Of a stretch of DNA of 9,369 nt, positions 1-5,906 are shown piece by piece. The translations under genes were made by a program, and so were the position numbers. Source of the DNA: JAWWBN01 sp033720955 (GTDB taxonomy: Bacteria > Acidobacteriota > Thermoanaerobaculia > Multivoradales > JAHEKO01). The stretch is from positions 1 to 9,369 of the forward strand of contig JAWWBN010000157.1 in the NCBI GenBank assembly GCA_033720955.1, written 5' to 3'. The stretch's first letter is position 1. Every line of letters begins with the position of its first letter. The notes under the pieces were generated by a model. That model made no database searches, was not told the origin of the DNA, and worked only from the letters and a program-made list of their open reading frames with translations.

Positions 1-914
1 GCGGGGAGATGCTGGCCGCCTTCGGGCTGGCATCCCTCGGGACGGTCGCGGGCGTGGTCGCCGCCAGCCTGTTGCTCGCCCCTCTCCTCGAGGCCATCCT
101 GCCGGGCGCGAGCTGGAAGCTCGCCGGCCCCTACACCGGCACCTTCATCGGCGGCAGCCTGAACTTCGTGGCCCTCTGGGAGGGGCTGGAGGTGGGCAGC
201 CCGGACCTCTTCGCCGCCGCCAACGCGGTCGACAACCTGACCCTCTTTCCTCTCTACGCCGCCTGGATGACGATCCCGGCCCTCCTGGCCGGCCGCTGGG
301 TGGTCGCGAAGAGGTGGCGGCTGGAGTCCGCGGGCCCCGGGGCAGACCCGGCGGGCGGCGGGCGGGAGCGGCCCCGTCTGGACCCCCTGCACCTGGCGGC
401 GCTCTTCGCCCTGGCGGTGGCGGTGATGGCGGCGGCCGACTGGCTGCACGCCACCCTGGTCGAGCCTCTGGCGCCGCAGGTGCCCACCATCCTGGTGGTC
501 ACCACCCTGGCCCTCCTACTGGGCCAGGTGCCGGCCGTGGGCCGGCTCTGCGGCGCCTGGGAGATGGGCGACCTCGCCTTCTATCTCTTCTTCGCCGCGG
601 TGGGCGCGCTGATCGACTTCGTCCAGGCGGTGGTTCTGTCGCCCGCCCTCTTCCTCTACGTCGTGGTGATCATGACGGTCCACATGCTGGTGCTCTACGG
701 CGCCGGCTGGGCGCTCAGGATGGACGTGGGCGTCCTGACCGTCGCGTCGGTGGCCACGAAGGCCGGTCCCGCCCTGGTGCCGCCCCTGGCCGAGGCCCAG
801 GGCTGGCGCCACCTGGTGCTCCCCGGGATCATCGTCGCCATGCTGGGCTACGCGGTGGGGAACTACGTCGGCTACGGGGTGGCGGTGGCGGTGCGGGCGG
901 TGCTGGGTAGCTGA
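1..914 (+). CDS. DUF819 family integral membrane protein, 5'-truncated
   Basis: The frame is already open at the left edge (codons GGG GAG precede the ATG at 9) and ends at TGA 912-914, so the true start lies upstream and the ATG at 9 is probably internal. About 303 residues are visible; DUF819 (YjcL-like) proteins are usually near 380-420 residues, so roughly 100 N-terminal residues are missing. The family match rests on a recognisable block at about residues 39-85 of the ATG-based frame, with GPYTGTFIGGSLNFVAL followed by ANAVDNLTLFPLYAAWM, and a C-terminal ATKAGPALVPPLAEAQGW segment before the last membrane helix. About seven hydrophobic helices are seen, with a charged, Gly/Pro-rich loop near residues 102-121. 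DUF819 proteins are polytopic inner-membrane proteins of unknown, presumably transport, function. The gene converges on the propeller gene and has no visible link to the cytochrome operon. Confidence 0.85.
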   Translation, partial: GEMLAAFGLASLGTVAGVVAASLLLAPLLEAILPGASWKLAGPYTGTFIGGSLNFVALWEGLEVGSPDLFAAANAVDNLTLFPLYAAWMTIPALLAGRWVVAKRWRLESAGPGADPAGGGRERPRLDPLHLAALFALAVAVMAAADWLHATLVEPLAPQVPTILVVTTLALLLGQVPAVGRLCGAWEMGDLAFYLFFAAVGALIDFVQAVVLSPALFLYVVVIMTVHMLVLYGAGWALRMDVGVLTVASVATKAGPALVPPLAEAQGWRHLVLPGIIVAMLGYAVGNYVGYGVAVAVRAVLGS

Positions 915-932
915 GCGTCCCCGCGGGAGACC

Positions 933-968
933 GCGGCGCCACCGCCCGTCGCTGGGAGCTAGCGCCGC
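933..968. terminator. Possible bidirectional hairpin between convergent genes (weak)
   Basis: GCGGCGC (933-939) and GCGCCGC (962-968) form a 7-bp perfect inverted repeat with a 22-nt loop, in and just beyond the 44-bp gap between the convergent genes. The right arm lies in the last codons of the minus-strand gene. There is no T-tract on either side, so this is not a classic intrinsic terminator. In DNA this GC-rich such a repeat may be chance. Confidence 0.2.
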
Positions 969-2461
969 CGGAAGCGGAACTCGTTGTGGGACGGGCCCTC
1001 CGGCCCCTCCTTCTCCAGGACGACCGTCAGCTCGCCGGCCTCGGTCAGCGAGTAGGTCAGCCGGGTCGGCGCCTCCGGGTCCCGCTGCGCGAAGATCGCC
1101 CGGCGGGCGTCCGCCTCCACCAGCTCGAAGACCACCGAGTCGGCCCGCTCCTCCCACCCCACCAGCCCCCTGTCGAAGTGCTTGACCCGCAGCACCGGCG
1201 GCGCGTCGCCGGCCTGCTCGATGGTCATGAACTCGTAGAAGACGACCGCGCCGTCGGCGATCATCCGGAACATTCCCATCCGGTCGCCGCCCTCGAGCTC
1301 GCTCCAGGTCTCCTCGATCACCGCCTCGCCCTGGCGCCCGCGCCAGTTGCCGGCCAGCCAGGCCAACGGGTCCGAGACGTCCCCCTCGCCCGCTTCCCAG
1401 GCGTAGAGGGTCCCCTGCAGGGTGCCCAGGTAGTGGGTGCCGCCCGAGCGGCCGATGCCGCGCAGCGTCCCGGTGAGCCTCTCCTGCCAGAGGACCCGCC
1501 CGGTGGCGAGATCGAAGGCGTAGAGCTCTCCGCCGTCGGTGCCGGCGACGACCGTGTCCCCCTCCACCAGCGGCTGGAAGGAGCTCCACCCCGCCACGGC
1601 ATGGTAGGTCCACAGGACCCGCCGCAGCTCGCGGTCCACCACCATGAGCTGTCCGGCGGCCCCCACGAGCACCAGCCGGTCGCCCCGGAGGGCCGGGGTC
1701 CCCACCGGCGTCGCCGGCAGCTCGAGACGCGCCGCGATCTCGCCCCCGGCGACCCCCAGCCGGTAGAGGCTCCCGTCCGCCGTTCCGATCAGGAGGTGAT
1801 CGCCGTCCACGACCGCGGCGGTGTTGGGCCGGCTGTCGAGGGCCCGCGACCAGGCCACCTCGCCGGTGGCTGCCTCCACTGCGCGCACCCGCCCGTCGCC
1901 GGCGCCGTAGACCACCCGCTCGCCCGCCAGGGCCGGGTGGGCGCCGAGCACCGGGACCTCCTCCGCGGGCTCCACCGACCAGCGCTCGGCGCCGGTCGCC
2001 AGGTCGAGGGACACCGCCCGGCCGGTCGGGGTGAGCCCCACCACCGACGAGGCCCAGCGGACCAGGTGCGAGGTGACGCCGCCCGGCGCCACCGGGGTCT
2101 TCCACCGCACCTCGCCCGTGGCGAGATCGAAGGCGTAGACGTGCCCCACGGGGCGGGCGTCGCTGGGGATCACCAGCAGGCCGTCGGTGACCACCGGATC
2201 GCCGTGGAACTGGGCGGTCGCCCCGTCGGCGGCGGTGTCGTAGCGCCAGCGGACGGCTCCGCTGGTCCGCTCGAGGGCGTAGAGAGATCCGGAGCAGGAG
2301 GCGGCGTACACGAGGTCCCCCACGACCGTGGGGGTGACGAAGATTCACCCCCCGGTGTCGAACTGCCAGCGGATCTCGCCCGCCGCCGAGGGGTACGATC
2401 CCCCGGCCCAGAGCGCCAGGAGCATGGAGAGGGCGTGAACGCGTCGTCTCGTGGGGATCAT
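959..2461 (-). CDS. Exported PQQ-like beta-propeller protein with DUF6265-like C-terminal domain, interrupted by in-frame TGA at codon 39
   Basis: The frame runs from ATG 2461 to TAG 959-961: 501 codons including the stop, with one in-frame TGA at codon 39 (2347-2345). ATG 2461 is preferred because GGGGAGG lies 6 nt upstream and the first 27 residues form a signal peptide (RRR at 5-7, hydrophobic core 10-21, likely cleavage after SAA). Residues 28-38 are a propeller strand, GEIRWQFDTGG. About eight repeats follow, of the pattern G-x-LYA-(L/F)-(D/E)-x-x-TG-x-x-x-W, for example YALERTSGAVRW, YAFDLATGEVRW and YAFDLATGRVLW, up to about residue 357. This suggests an eight-bladed propeller closed by the N-terminal strand. 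Residues 364-500 (WLAGNWRG, EETWSE, GMFRMI, FYEFMTIEQ) resemble DUF6265. The likely location is the periplasm. No catalytic residues are recognised; such propellers bind PQQ or act as scaffolds (BamB-like). A GTG start at 2323 would skip the TGA but lacks a Shine-Dalgarno sequence, the signal peptide and the closing strand. The product may be a selenoprotein or the gene may be a pseudogene. Confidence 0.8.
2317..2334 (-). promoter_or_regulatory. Perfect hairpin just downstream of the in-frame TGA (bSECIS-like candidate)
   Basis: The transcript reads CCCCCACGGTCGTGGGGG: a perfect 7-bp stem with a GGUC loop, or 8 bp counting the G-C closing pair. It starts 10 nt after the TGA, and the loop begins 17 nt after it. 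From recall, the E. coli fdhF SECIS has an 18-nt spacing and a GGUC tetraloop. The bulged U that SelB recognises in E. coli is absent here. The GTG at 2323, the alternative start, is the first codon of the 3' arm and would be buried in the stem. A role in selenocysteine insertion is inference; a chance GC-rich palindrome is possible. Confidence 0.4.
2345..2347 (-). other. In-frame TGA codon (candidate selenocysteine or nonsense mutation)
   Basis: Codon 39 of the propeller gene is TGA, between GEIRWQFDTGG and IFVTPTVVGDLVYA. Both flanks are in the same frame and both look like propeller sequence, so a frameshift is not involved. One base change could make it TGG (Trp) or TGC (Cys). Whether homologs carry Cys, Trp or another residue here cannot be told from this sequence. 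Confidence 0.85.
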
Positions 2462-2467
2462 GATCGG

Positions 2468-2474
2468 CCTCCCC
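2468..2474 (-). promoter_or_regulatory. Ribosome binding site that decides the propeller gene start
   Basis: The minus strand reads GGGGAGG, then six bases, then ATG at 2461. This strong site sits upstream of the in-frame TGA, and the GTG at 2323 has nothing comparable. It supports translation beginning before the TGA. Confidence 0.75.
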
Positions 2475-2499
2475 TTCTTCTACGTCGGCGGGCGCCGGG

Positions 2500-2516
2500 C
2501 CGTCCAGCCCCGACGG
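2500..2516. repeat. Inverted repeat CCGTC-N7-GACGG
   Basis: CCGTC (2500-2504) and GACGG (2512-2516) form a perfect 5-bp dyad with a 7-nt centre in the divergent intergenic region. It could be a regulator site or a leader hairpin; its short length makes chance a real possibility. Confidence 0.35.
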
Positions 2517-2539
2517 ACTACGCGGGGCGGCGGCCTTCT

Positions 2540-2572
2540 CCGCTAGTATCGGGGCGCACTCGAGGCTAGCGG
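2540..2572. repeat. Inverted repeat CCGCTAG-N19-CTAGCGG next to the operon ribosome binding site
   Basis: CCGCTAG (2540-2546) and CTAGCGG (2566-2572) are a perfect 7-bp inverted repeat. The right arm overlaps the first two bases of the Shine-Dalgarno GGGGAGG (2571-2577), and the left arm overlaps the -10-like TAGTAT. CTAG is often rare in bacterial DNA, which makes a repeated CTAG core more notable. It could be an operator or a weak hairpin masking the ribosome binding site. Confidence 0.4.
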
Positions 2573-2577
2573 GGAGG
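2571..2577 (+). promoter_or_regulatory. Ribosome binding site of the pentaheme cytochrome gene
   Basis: GGGGAGG lies 6 nt before ATG 2584. It is the same core and spacing as for the divergent propeller gene. Confidence 0.75.
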
Positions 2578-2583
2578 CGCGAG

Positions 2584-4359
2584 ATGAAGGATCCCAGAAG
2601 AGCTTTCGTGGTGGTGGCGCTGGCGCTTCTCGCCGCCGGGGCGGTGGCCCAGGAGGAGGAGACGGGCGAGCCGCTCACCGCCTACGAAGAGCACGAGCAG
2701 CTCTTTCTCGAGGACCGCTTCCCGTCGGCCACGACCTGCGCCACCTGCCATCCGACCCACTACCGGGAGTGGTCGGTCTCGCCGCACTCGTACGCCCAGA
2801 TGAGCCCGGTCTTCAACGCCATGCACGGCACGGTGCTGAAGCTCACCAACGGCACCAACGGCGACTTCTGCATCCGCTGTCACACCCCGGTCGGGATGAA
2901 CCTCGAGGAGCCCGAGTTCATGAGCAACATGGACCGGCATCCGACCTCGCGCGAGGGGGTGACCTGCATCGTCTGCCACCGGCTCAACCAGCCGTACGGC
3001 AAGCTGTCCGGGCGGCTCGCCATCGTCGAGGGCGACCTCTTCGAGCCGGTCTACGGGCCGCGCGGCAACGAGGAGCTGGAGCGGGTCATCGAGAGCGGCG
3101 ACTACCGGGTGAACCCGGAGCGGGGCCGGGCGGGGCGGGCCGTCCACGGGCGGGCGGAGCGCTTCTTCCAGCTCACGACCTCCGGCTTCTGCGGCACCTG
3201 TCACGACGTCAACCTGATCAACGGCTTCCGGCTGGAAGAGGCGTTCAGCGAGTTCAAGACCTCGCCGGCGGCCAAGCAGAAGATCTCCTGTCAAGACTGC
3301 CACATGGGAACCGAGCCGGGCGTGCCTTCCGGGTACGCCGAGGGGCCGGCGGCGGTGGTGGGCGACAAGCCCACCGCGCCGCGCAAGATCACCAACCACA
3401 TGTTCATCGGCCCCGACTACTCGGTGGTCCACCCCGGCATCTTTCCCCACAACACCGTGGCGTCCGAGCTCGCCACCATCCGCCAGTGGCTCGAGTTCGA
3501 CTGGGAGGCCGGCTGGGGCACCGACGAGTTCGAGATCGAGCACGCCGACCAGGTGGAGTTCCCCGAGCACTGGCGCTTCGCCGACGATCGCTACGACGCC
3601 CGCGACGTCCTCGAGGACAACCTGGCGCTCCTGGCCGAGGCCCACGAGCAGCGCAAGAAGCTCCTGCAGGCGGGCTACAAGCTGGGCGAGATCGAGATCG
3701 GGCGCCACGACCGGAGAGGCCTGGTCTTCTCGGTCGAGGTGGCCAACGGCACCAACGGCCACGGCGTGCCCACCGGCTTCGACGCCGAGCGGCTGGTCTT
3801 CGTGCAGGTGACGGTGACCGACGCCGACGGACGGGTGGTCTTCCGCTCGGGCGACCTGGATCCCAACGGGGACGTGCGCGACAGCCACTCGCTCTACGTC
3901 CACAACGGCGAGCTGCCGCTGGACCGTCAGCTCTTCAGCCTGCAGTCGCGGTTTCTCACCAAGATGGTGCGCGGCGGCGAGCGCGAGCAGGTGCTGGCGG
4001 TCAACTACTCGCCCGACCCGCTGCCCTTCCTGCGTCCGTCGACCTCCTCGACCATCCTCACCGGGCGGCCGCGCGGCGCTCGCAAGCACAAGCAGAACAT
4101 CGAGCCTCTCGGCCGACGCCGGGCGGTCTACCGGGTGCGCCCCGGCGAGCTCACCGGCGCCGAGCCGTACGAGATCGAGGCCAAGCTCATCGCGGCCATG
4201 GTGCCGGTGAACCTGATCAACGAGATCAAGATCGTCGGCTTCGACTACGGCATGAGCGCCCGCGAGGTGGCGGACCGGGTCGTCGCCGGCCACCAGGTCC
4301 TCTGGCGACGCACGGCGACGGTCGGCGCGCCCGCCGGCGCGGAGGCCGTGGCGCCGTGA
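2584..4359 (+). CDS. Periplasmic or exported pentaheme c-type cytochrome
   Basis: This 591-residue protein begins at ATG 2584 behind a strong GGGGAGG. Residues 1-22 are a Sec signal peptide (basic DPRR, hydrophobic core, cleavage near AVA-Q). Five CxxCH heme-attachment motifs lie in the N-terminal 240 residues: CATCH 52-56, CIRCH 96-100, CIVCH 128-132, CGTCH 203-207 and CQDCH 236-240. The layout resembles the cytochrome c554-like multiheme group. H59, H68 and H119 are possible distal ligands. The remaining 350 residues have no heme motif; about 375-480 look beta-rich (FSVEVANGTNGHGVPTGFD, VQVTVTDADG), like the NxxxGHxxPTG segment found in some respiratory multiheme cytochromes. The likely role is electron transfer in the periplasm or at the cell surface; the redox partner is not evident. 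The stop codon overlaps the GTG start of the porin gene (GTGA), so the two are co-translated. Confidence 0.92.
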   Translation: MKDPRRAFVVVALALLAAGAVAQEEETGEPLTAYEEHEQLFLEDRFPSATTCATCHPTHYREWSVSPHSYAQMSPVFNAMHGTVLKLTNGTNGDFCIRCHTPVGMNLEEPEFMSNMDRHPTSREGVTCIVCHRLNQPYGKLSGRLAIVEGDLFEPVYGPRGNEELERVIESGDYRVNPERGRAGRAVHGRAERFFQLTTSGFCGTCHDVNLINGFRLEEAFSEFKTSPAAKQKISCQDCHMGTEPGVPSGYAEGPAAVVGDKPTAPRKITNHMFIGPDYSVVHPGIFPHNTVASELATIRQWLEFDWEAGWGTDEFEIEHADQVEFPEHWRFADDRYDARDVLEDNLALLAEAHEQRKKLLQAGYKLGEIEIGRHDRRGLVFSVEVANGTNGHGVPTGFDAERLVFVQVTVTDADGRVVFRSGDLDPNGDVRDSHSLYVHNGELPLDRQLFSLQSRFLTKMVRGGEREQVLAVNYSPDPLPFLRPSTSSTILTGRPRGARKHKQNIEPLGRRRAVYRVRPGELTGAEPYEIEAKLIAAMVPVNLINEIKIVGFDYGMSAREVADRVVAGHQVLWRRTATVGAPAGAEAVAP

Positions 4360-5906
4360 CCCGGGGTCCGCTCCGCCCGCTCCTCCTCGCCCTCCTGACC
4401 ATCGGGGCGGCGGCCCTGGCGCTCCCGCCCTCGGGCCGCGCGGCCGGGATCTCCGCGGGCGCGCCGGCGGCGGGCGAGGCCCCTCCCGAAGCCGCCGGAC
4501 CCTCGGGTGCGAGCGGCGACACCGGAGAGGAGCACTCGGACGAAGGGGCGAAGCACGGCGCCGGCGACCCCCACTCGAGCCGCCTGAGCGACGAGCTGAT
4601 CCCACTGCAGATCGAAGGCTTCCCCGAGCGCCCGCCCTATCTTCTGGAGCTCGGCAACCCCTACCTCGGCACCGGCCGCATCAAGCGCGGGATCCAACTG
4701 CCCACCGGAGCCGTGTGGCAGCCGTCCCTCATCGCCTTCGGCAATCTGCGCACGGCGGTCCAGACCTTCGACGACGACGGCCGGCGCGTGACCGAGATCG
4801 CCACGCGGCTCGACCTCTTCGCCAACCTGCAGCTCTCCGGGACCAAGCGGCTGGTTGTCGGCTTCCGCAACTTCGACCGGGACGGCCGGTTCACCAGCTA
4901 CATCCTCGACCCCGATCCCGACGACCCCGAGTTCCGCGCCCGCTTCGGCGACGACGACCGCTTCCGGGAGGAGCTCAACGCCGAGATCCAGTCGCTCTTC
5001 TTCGAGGGCGACTTCGGCGAGATCTTCCCCAACCTGGACAAGGAGGACTTCGGGCGCACCGACGTCGGCTTCTCCATCGGCCGCCAGCCGCTGCAGTTCC
5101 AGGAGGGGATCCTGATCGAGGACTCCCTGGACGGGCTGGGCATCACCCGCAACACGCTGCTCCCCAGCGGGACGTCGAACTTCCGCGCCACCCTCTTCCT
5201 GGCCGTCGACGACGTCCACCGGGCCAACGTGGAGGACGAGTCGGCCGAGCTGCTGGGTCTGCTGACCTCGACCGACTTTCGCCGCTCCACGGTGGATGCC
5301 GACCTGGTGTGGGTCCGGGCGGACGATCTCACCGGCGACCAGGCCAACCTGGGGGTGAGCGCGGTGCAGCGGATCGGCCACCTCAACACCGGCTTTCGCG
5401 TGCTGGGGTCGTGGGCCCTGGACCGCGAGACCCCGTGGAGCACCAACGGCGCGCTCCTCTTCTCCGAGATCTCTTGGACCCCGCGGCGCACGCACGACCT
5501 GGCCTACGTGAACACCTTCGTGGCGATCGAAGAGTTCTCCTCCGCCGCGCGCGGCCCGTCCACCGGGGGGCCGCTGGGGCGGGCCGGCATCAGCTTCGCG
5601 GCCGTGGGGCTCGGCAGCTACGGCGCGCCCCTGGTCAGCCGGGCGCGGGACGTGGCCGGTGGCGCGGTGGGATACCAGAAGTTCTTCGGCAAGCTGGCCC
5701 GGCGCCAGCTCCTGGCCGAGGTCGGGGTACGGGTGGGTCTCGACGACAGGGTGGGCGACGACGCGGCGGCGACGGTGCGCTACCAGGCGGCCTACGGCAG
5801 GCGTCTGGTCCTCGTCTTCGACGCCTTCGCCAGCAGCGTCGAGCGCTTCGGAGGCGACCGCGCCCGCCGGCTCGGCGGGCGCTTCGAGGTGCTGGTCAAG
5901 TTCTGA
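4356..5906 (+). CDS. Outer-membrane beta-barrel porin of a porin-cytochrome conduit
   Basis: The protein has 516 residues from GTG 4356, which overlaps the upstream stop as GTGA; GGAGG at 4341-4345 is a plausible ribosome binding site, 10 nt away. No ATG start fits the signal peptide: residues 1-30 have basic residues, a run of Leu/Ala, and a likely cleavage near GRAA-G. Residues 31-77 are an Ala/Gly/Glu/His-rich, probably disordered linker. From about residue 95 the chain has alternating polar/hydrophobic strands with acidic turns (TRLDLFANLQLSG, RLVVGFRNFDRDG, VGFSIGRQPLQFQEG) and ends in VLVKF, the C-terminal aromatic typical of outer-membrane barrels. There is no CxxCH and no MtrB-type CxxC. 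Lying between two multiheme cytochromes, it probably forms the barrel through which a cytochrome crosses the outer membrane, as MtrB and OmbB do. An ordinary porin is the alternative; homology to MtrB cannot be shown from sequence reading. Confidence 0.85.
   Translation: MTRGPLRPLLLALLTIGAAALALPPSGRAAGISAGAPAAGEAPPEAAGPSGASGDTGEEHSDEGAKHGAGDPHSSRLSDELIPLQIEGFPERPPYLLELGNPYLGTGRIKRGIQLPTGAVWQPSLIAFGNLRTAVQTFDDDGRRVTEIATRLDLFANLQLSGTKRLVVGFRNFDRDGRFTSYILDPDPDDPEFRARFGDDDRFREELNAEIQSLFFEGDFGEIFPNLDKEDFGRTDVGFSIGRQPLQFQEGILIEDSLDGLGITRNTLLPSGTSNFRATLFLAVDDVHRANVEDESAELLGLLTSTDFRRSTVDADLVWVRADDLTGDQANLGVSAVQRIGHLNTGFRVLGSWALDRETPWSTNGALLFSEISWTPRRTHDLAYVNTFVAIEEFSSAARGPSTGGPLGRAGISFAAVGLGSYGAPLVSRARDVAGGAVGYQKFFGKLARRQLLAEVGVRVGLDDRVGDDAAATVRYQAAYGRRLVLVFDAFASSVERFGGDRARRLGGRFEVLVKF

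Larger units (their letters stand above)
2462..2583. promoter_or_regulatory. Divergent intergenic region serving the propeller gene and the cytochrome operon
   Basis: These 122 bases separate two divergent starts and must hold both 5' leaders. The most AT-rich spot is CTAGTAT at about 2543-2549; TAGTAT matches four of six positions of a sigma70 -10 on the + strand, but no good -35 is seen at 17 bp. No convincing sigma54 -24/-12 element was found. The region also contains two inverted repeats, listed separately. Promoter positions are therefore not assigned. Confidence 0.45.

Noticed and set aside
2317..2347. Reading the TGA plus hairpin as an ordinary intrinsic terminator or attenuator
   Set aside because: The hairpin is followed by ACCTCGTGTACG on the transcript, with no U-tract, and by a long intact coding frame in phase with the upstream codons.
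986..2569. Plus-strand open frame of 527 codons opposite the propeller gene
   Set aside because: It is antisense to clear propeller repeats and has no recognisable motif or ribosome binding site.
516..2678. Long minus-strand open frame of 720 codons
   Set aside because: It spans the antisense of the DUF819 gene and another frame of the propeller gene; its translation is Arg/Gly/Pro-rich low complexity with no domain. It is a high-GC shadow frame.
2769..4355. Upstream extension of the porin frame through the pentaheme gene
   Set aside because: The frame is open by composition only. The signal peptide begins at GTG 4356, and everything before it is an out-of-frame reading of the cytochrome.
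2566..4605. Minus-strand open frame of 679 codons opposite the pentaheme gene
   Set aside because: The plus strand has five CxxCH motifs, a signal peptide and a ribosome binding site; the antisense translation is repetitive His/Leu/Val/Gly sequence without a domain.
4715..5905. Upstream extension of the octaheme frame through the porin gene
   Set aside because: The sequence before ATG 5906 is Arg/Pro-rich shadow translation; the signal peptide and all heme motifs start after 5906.
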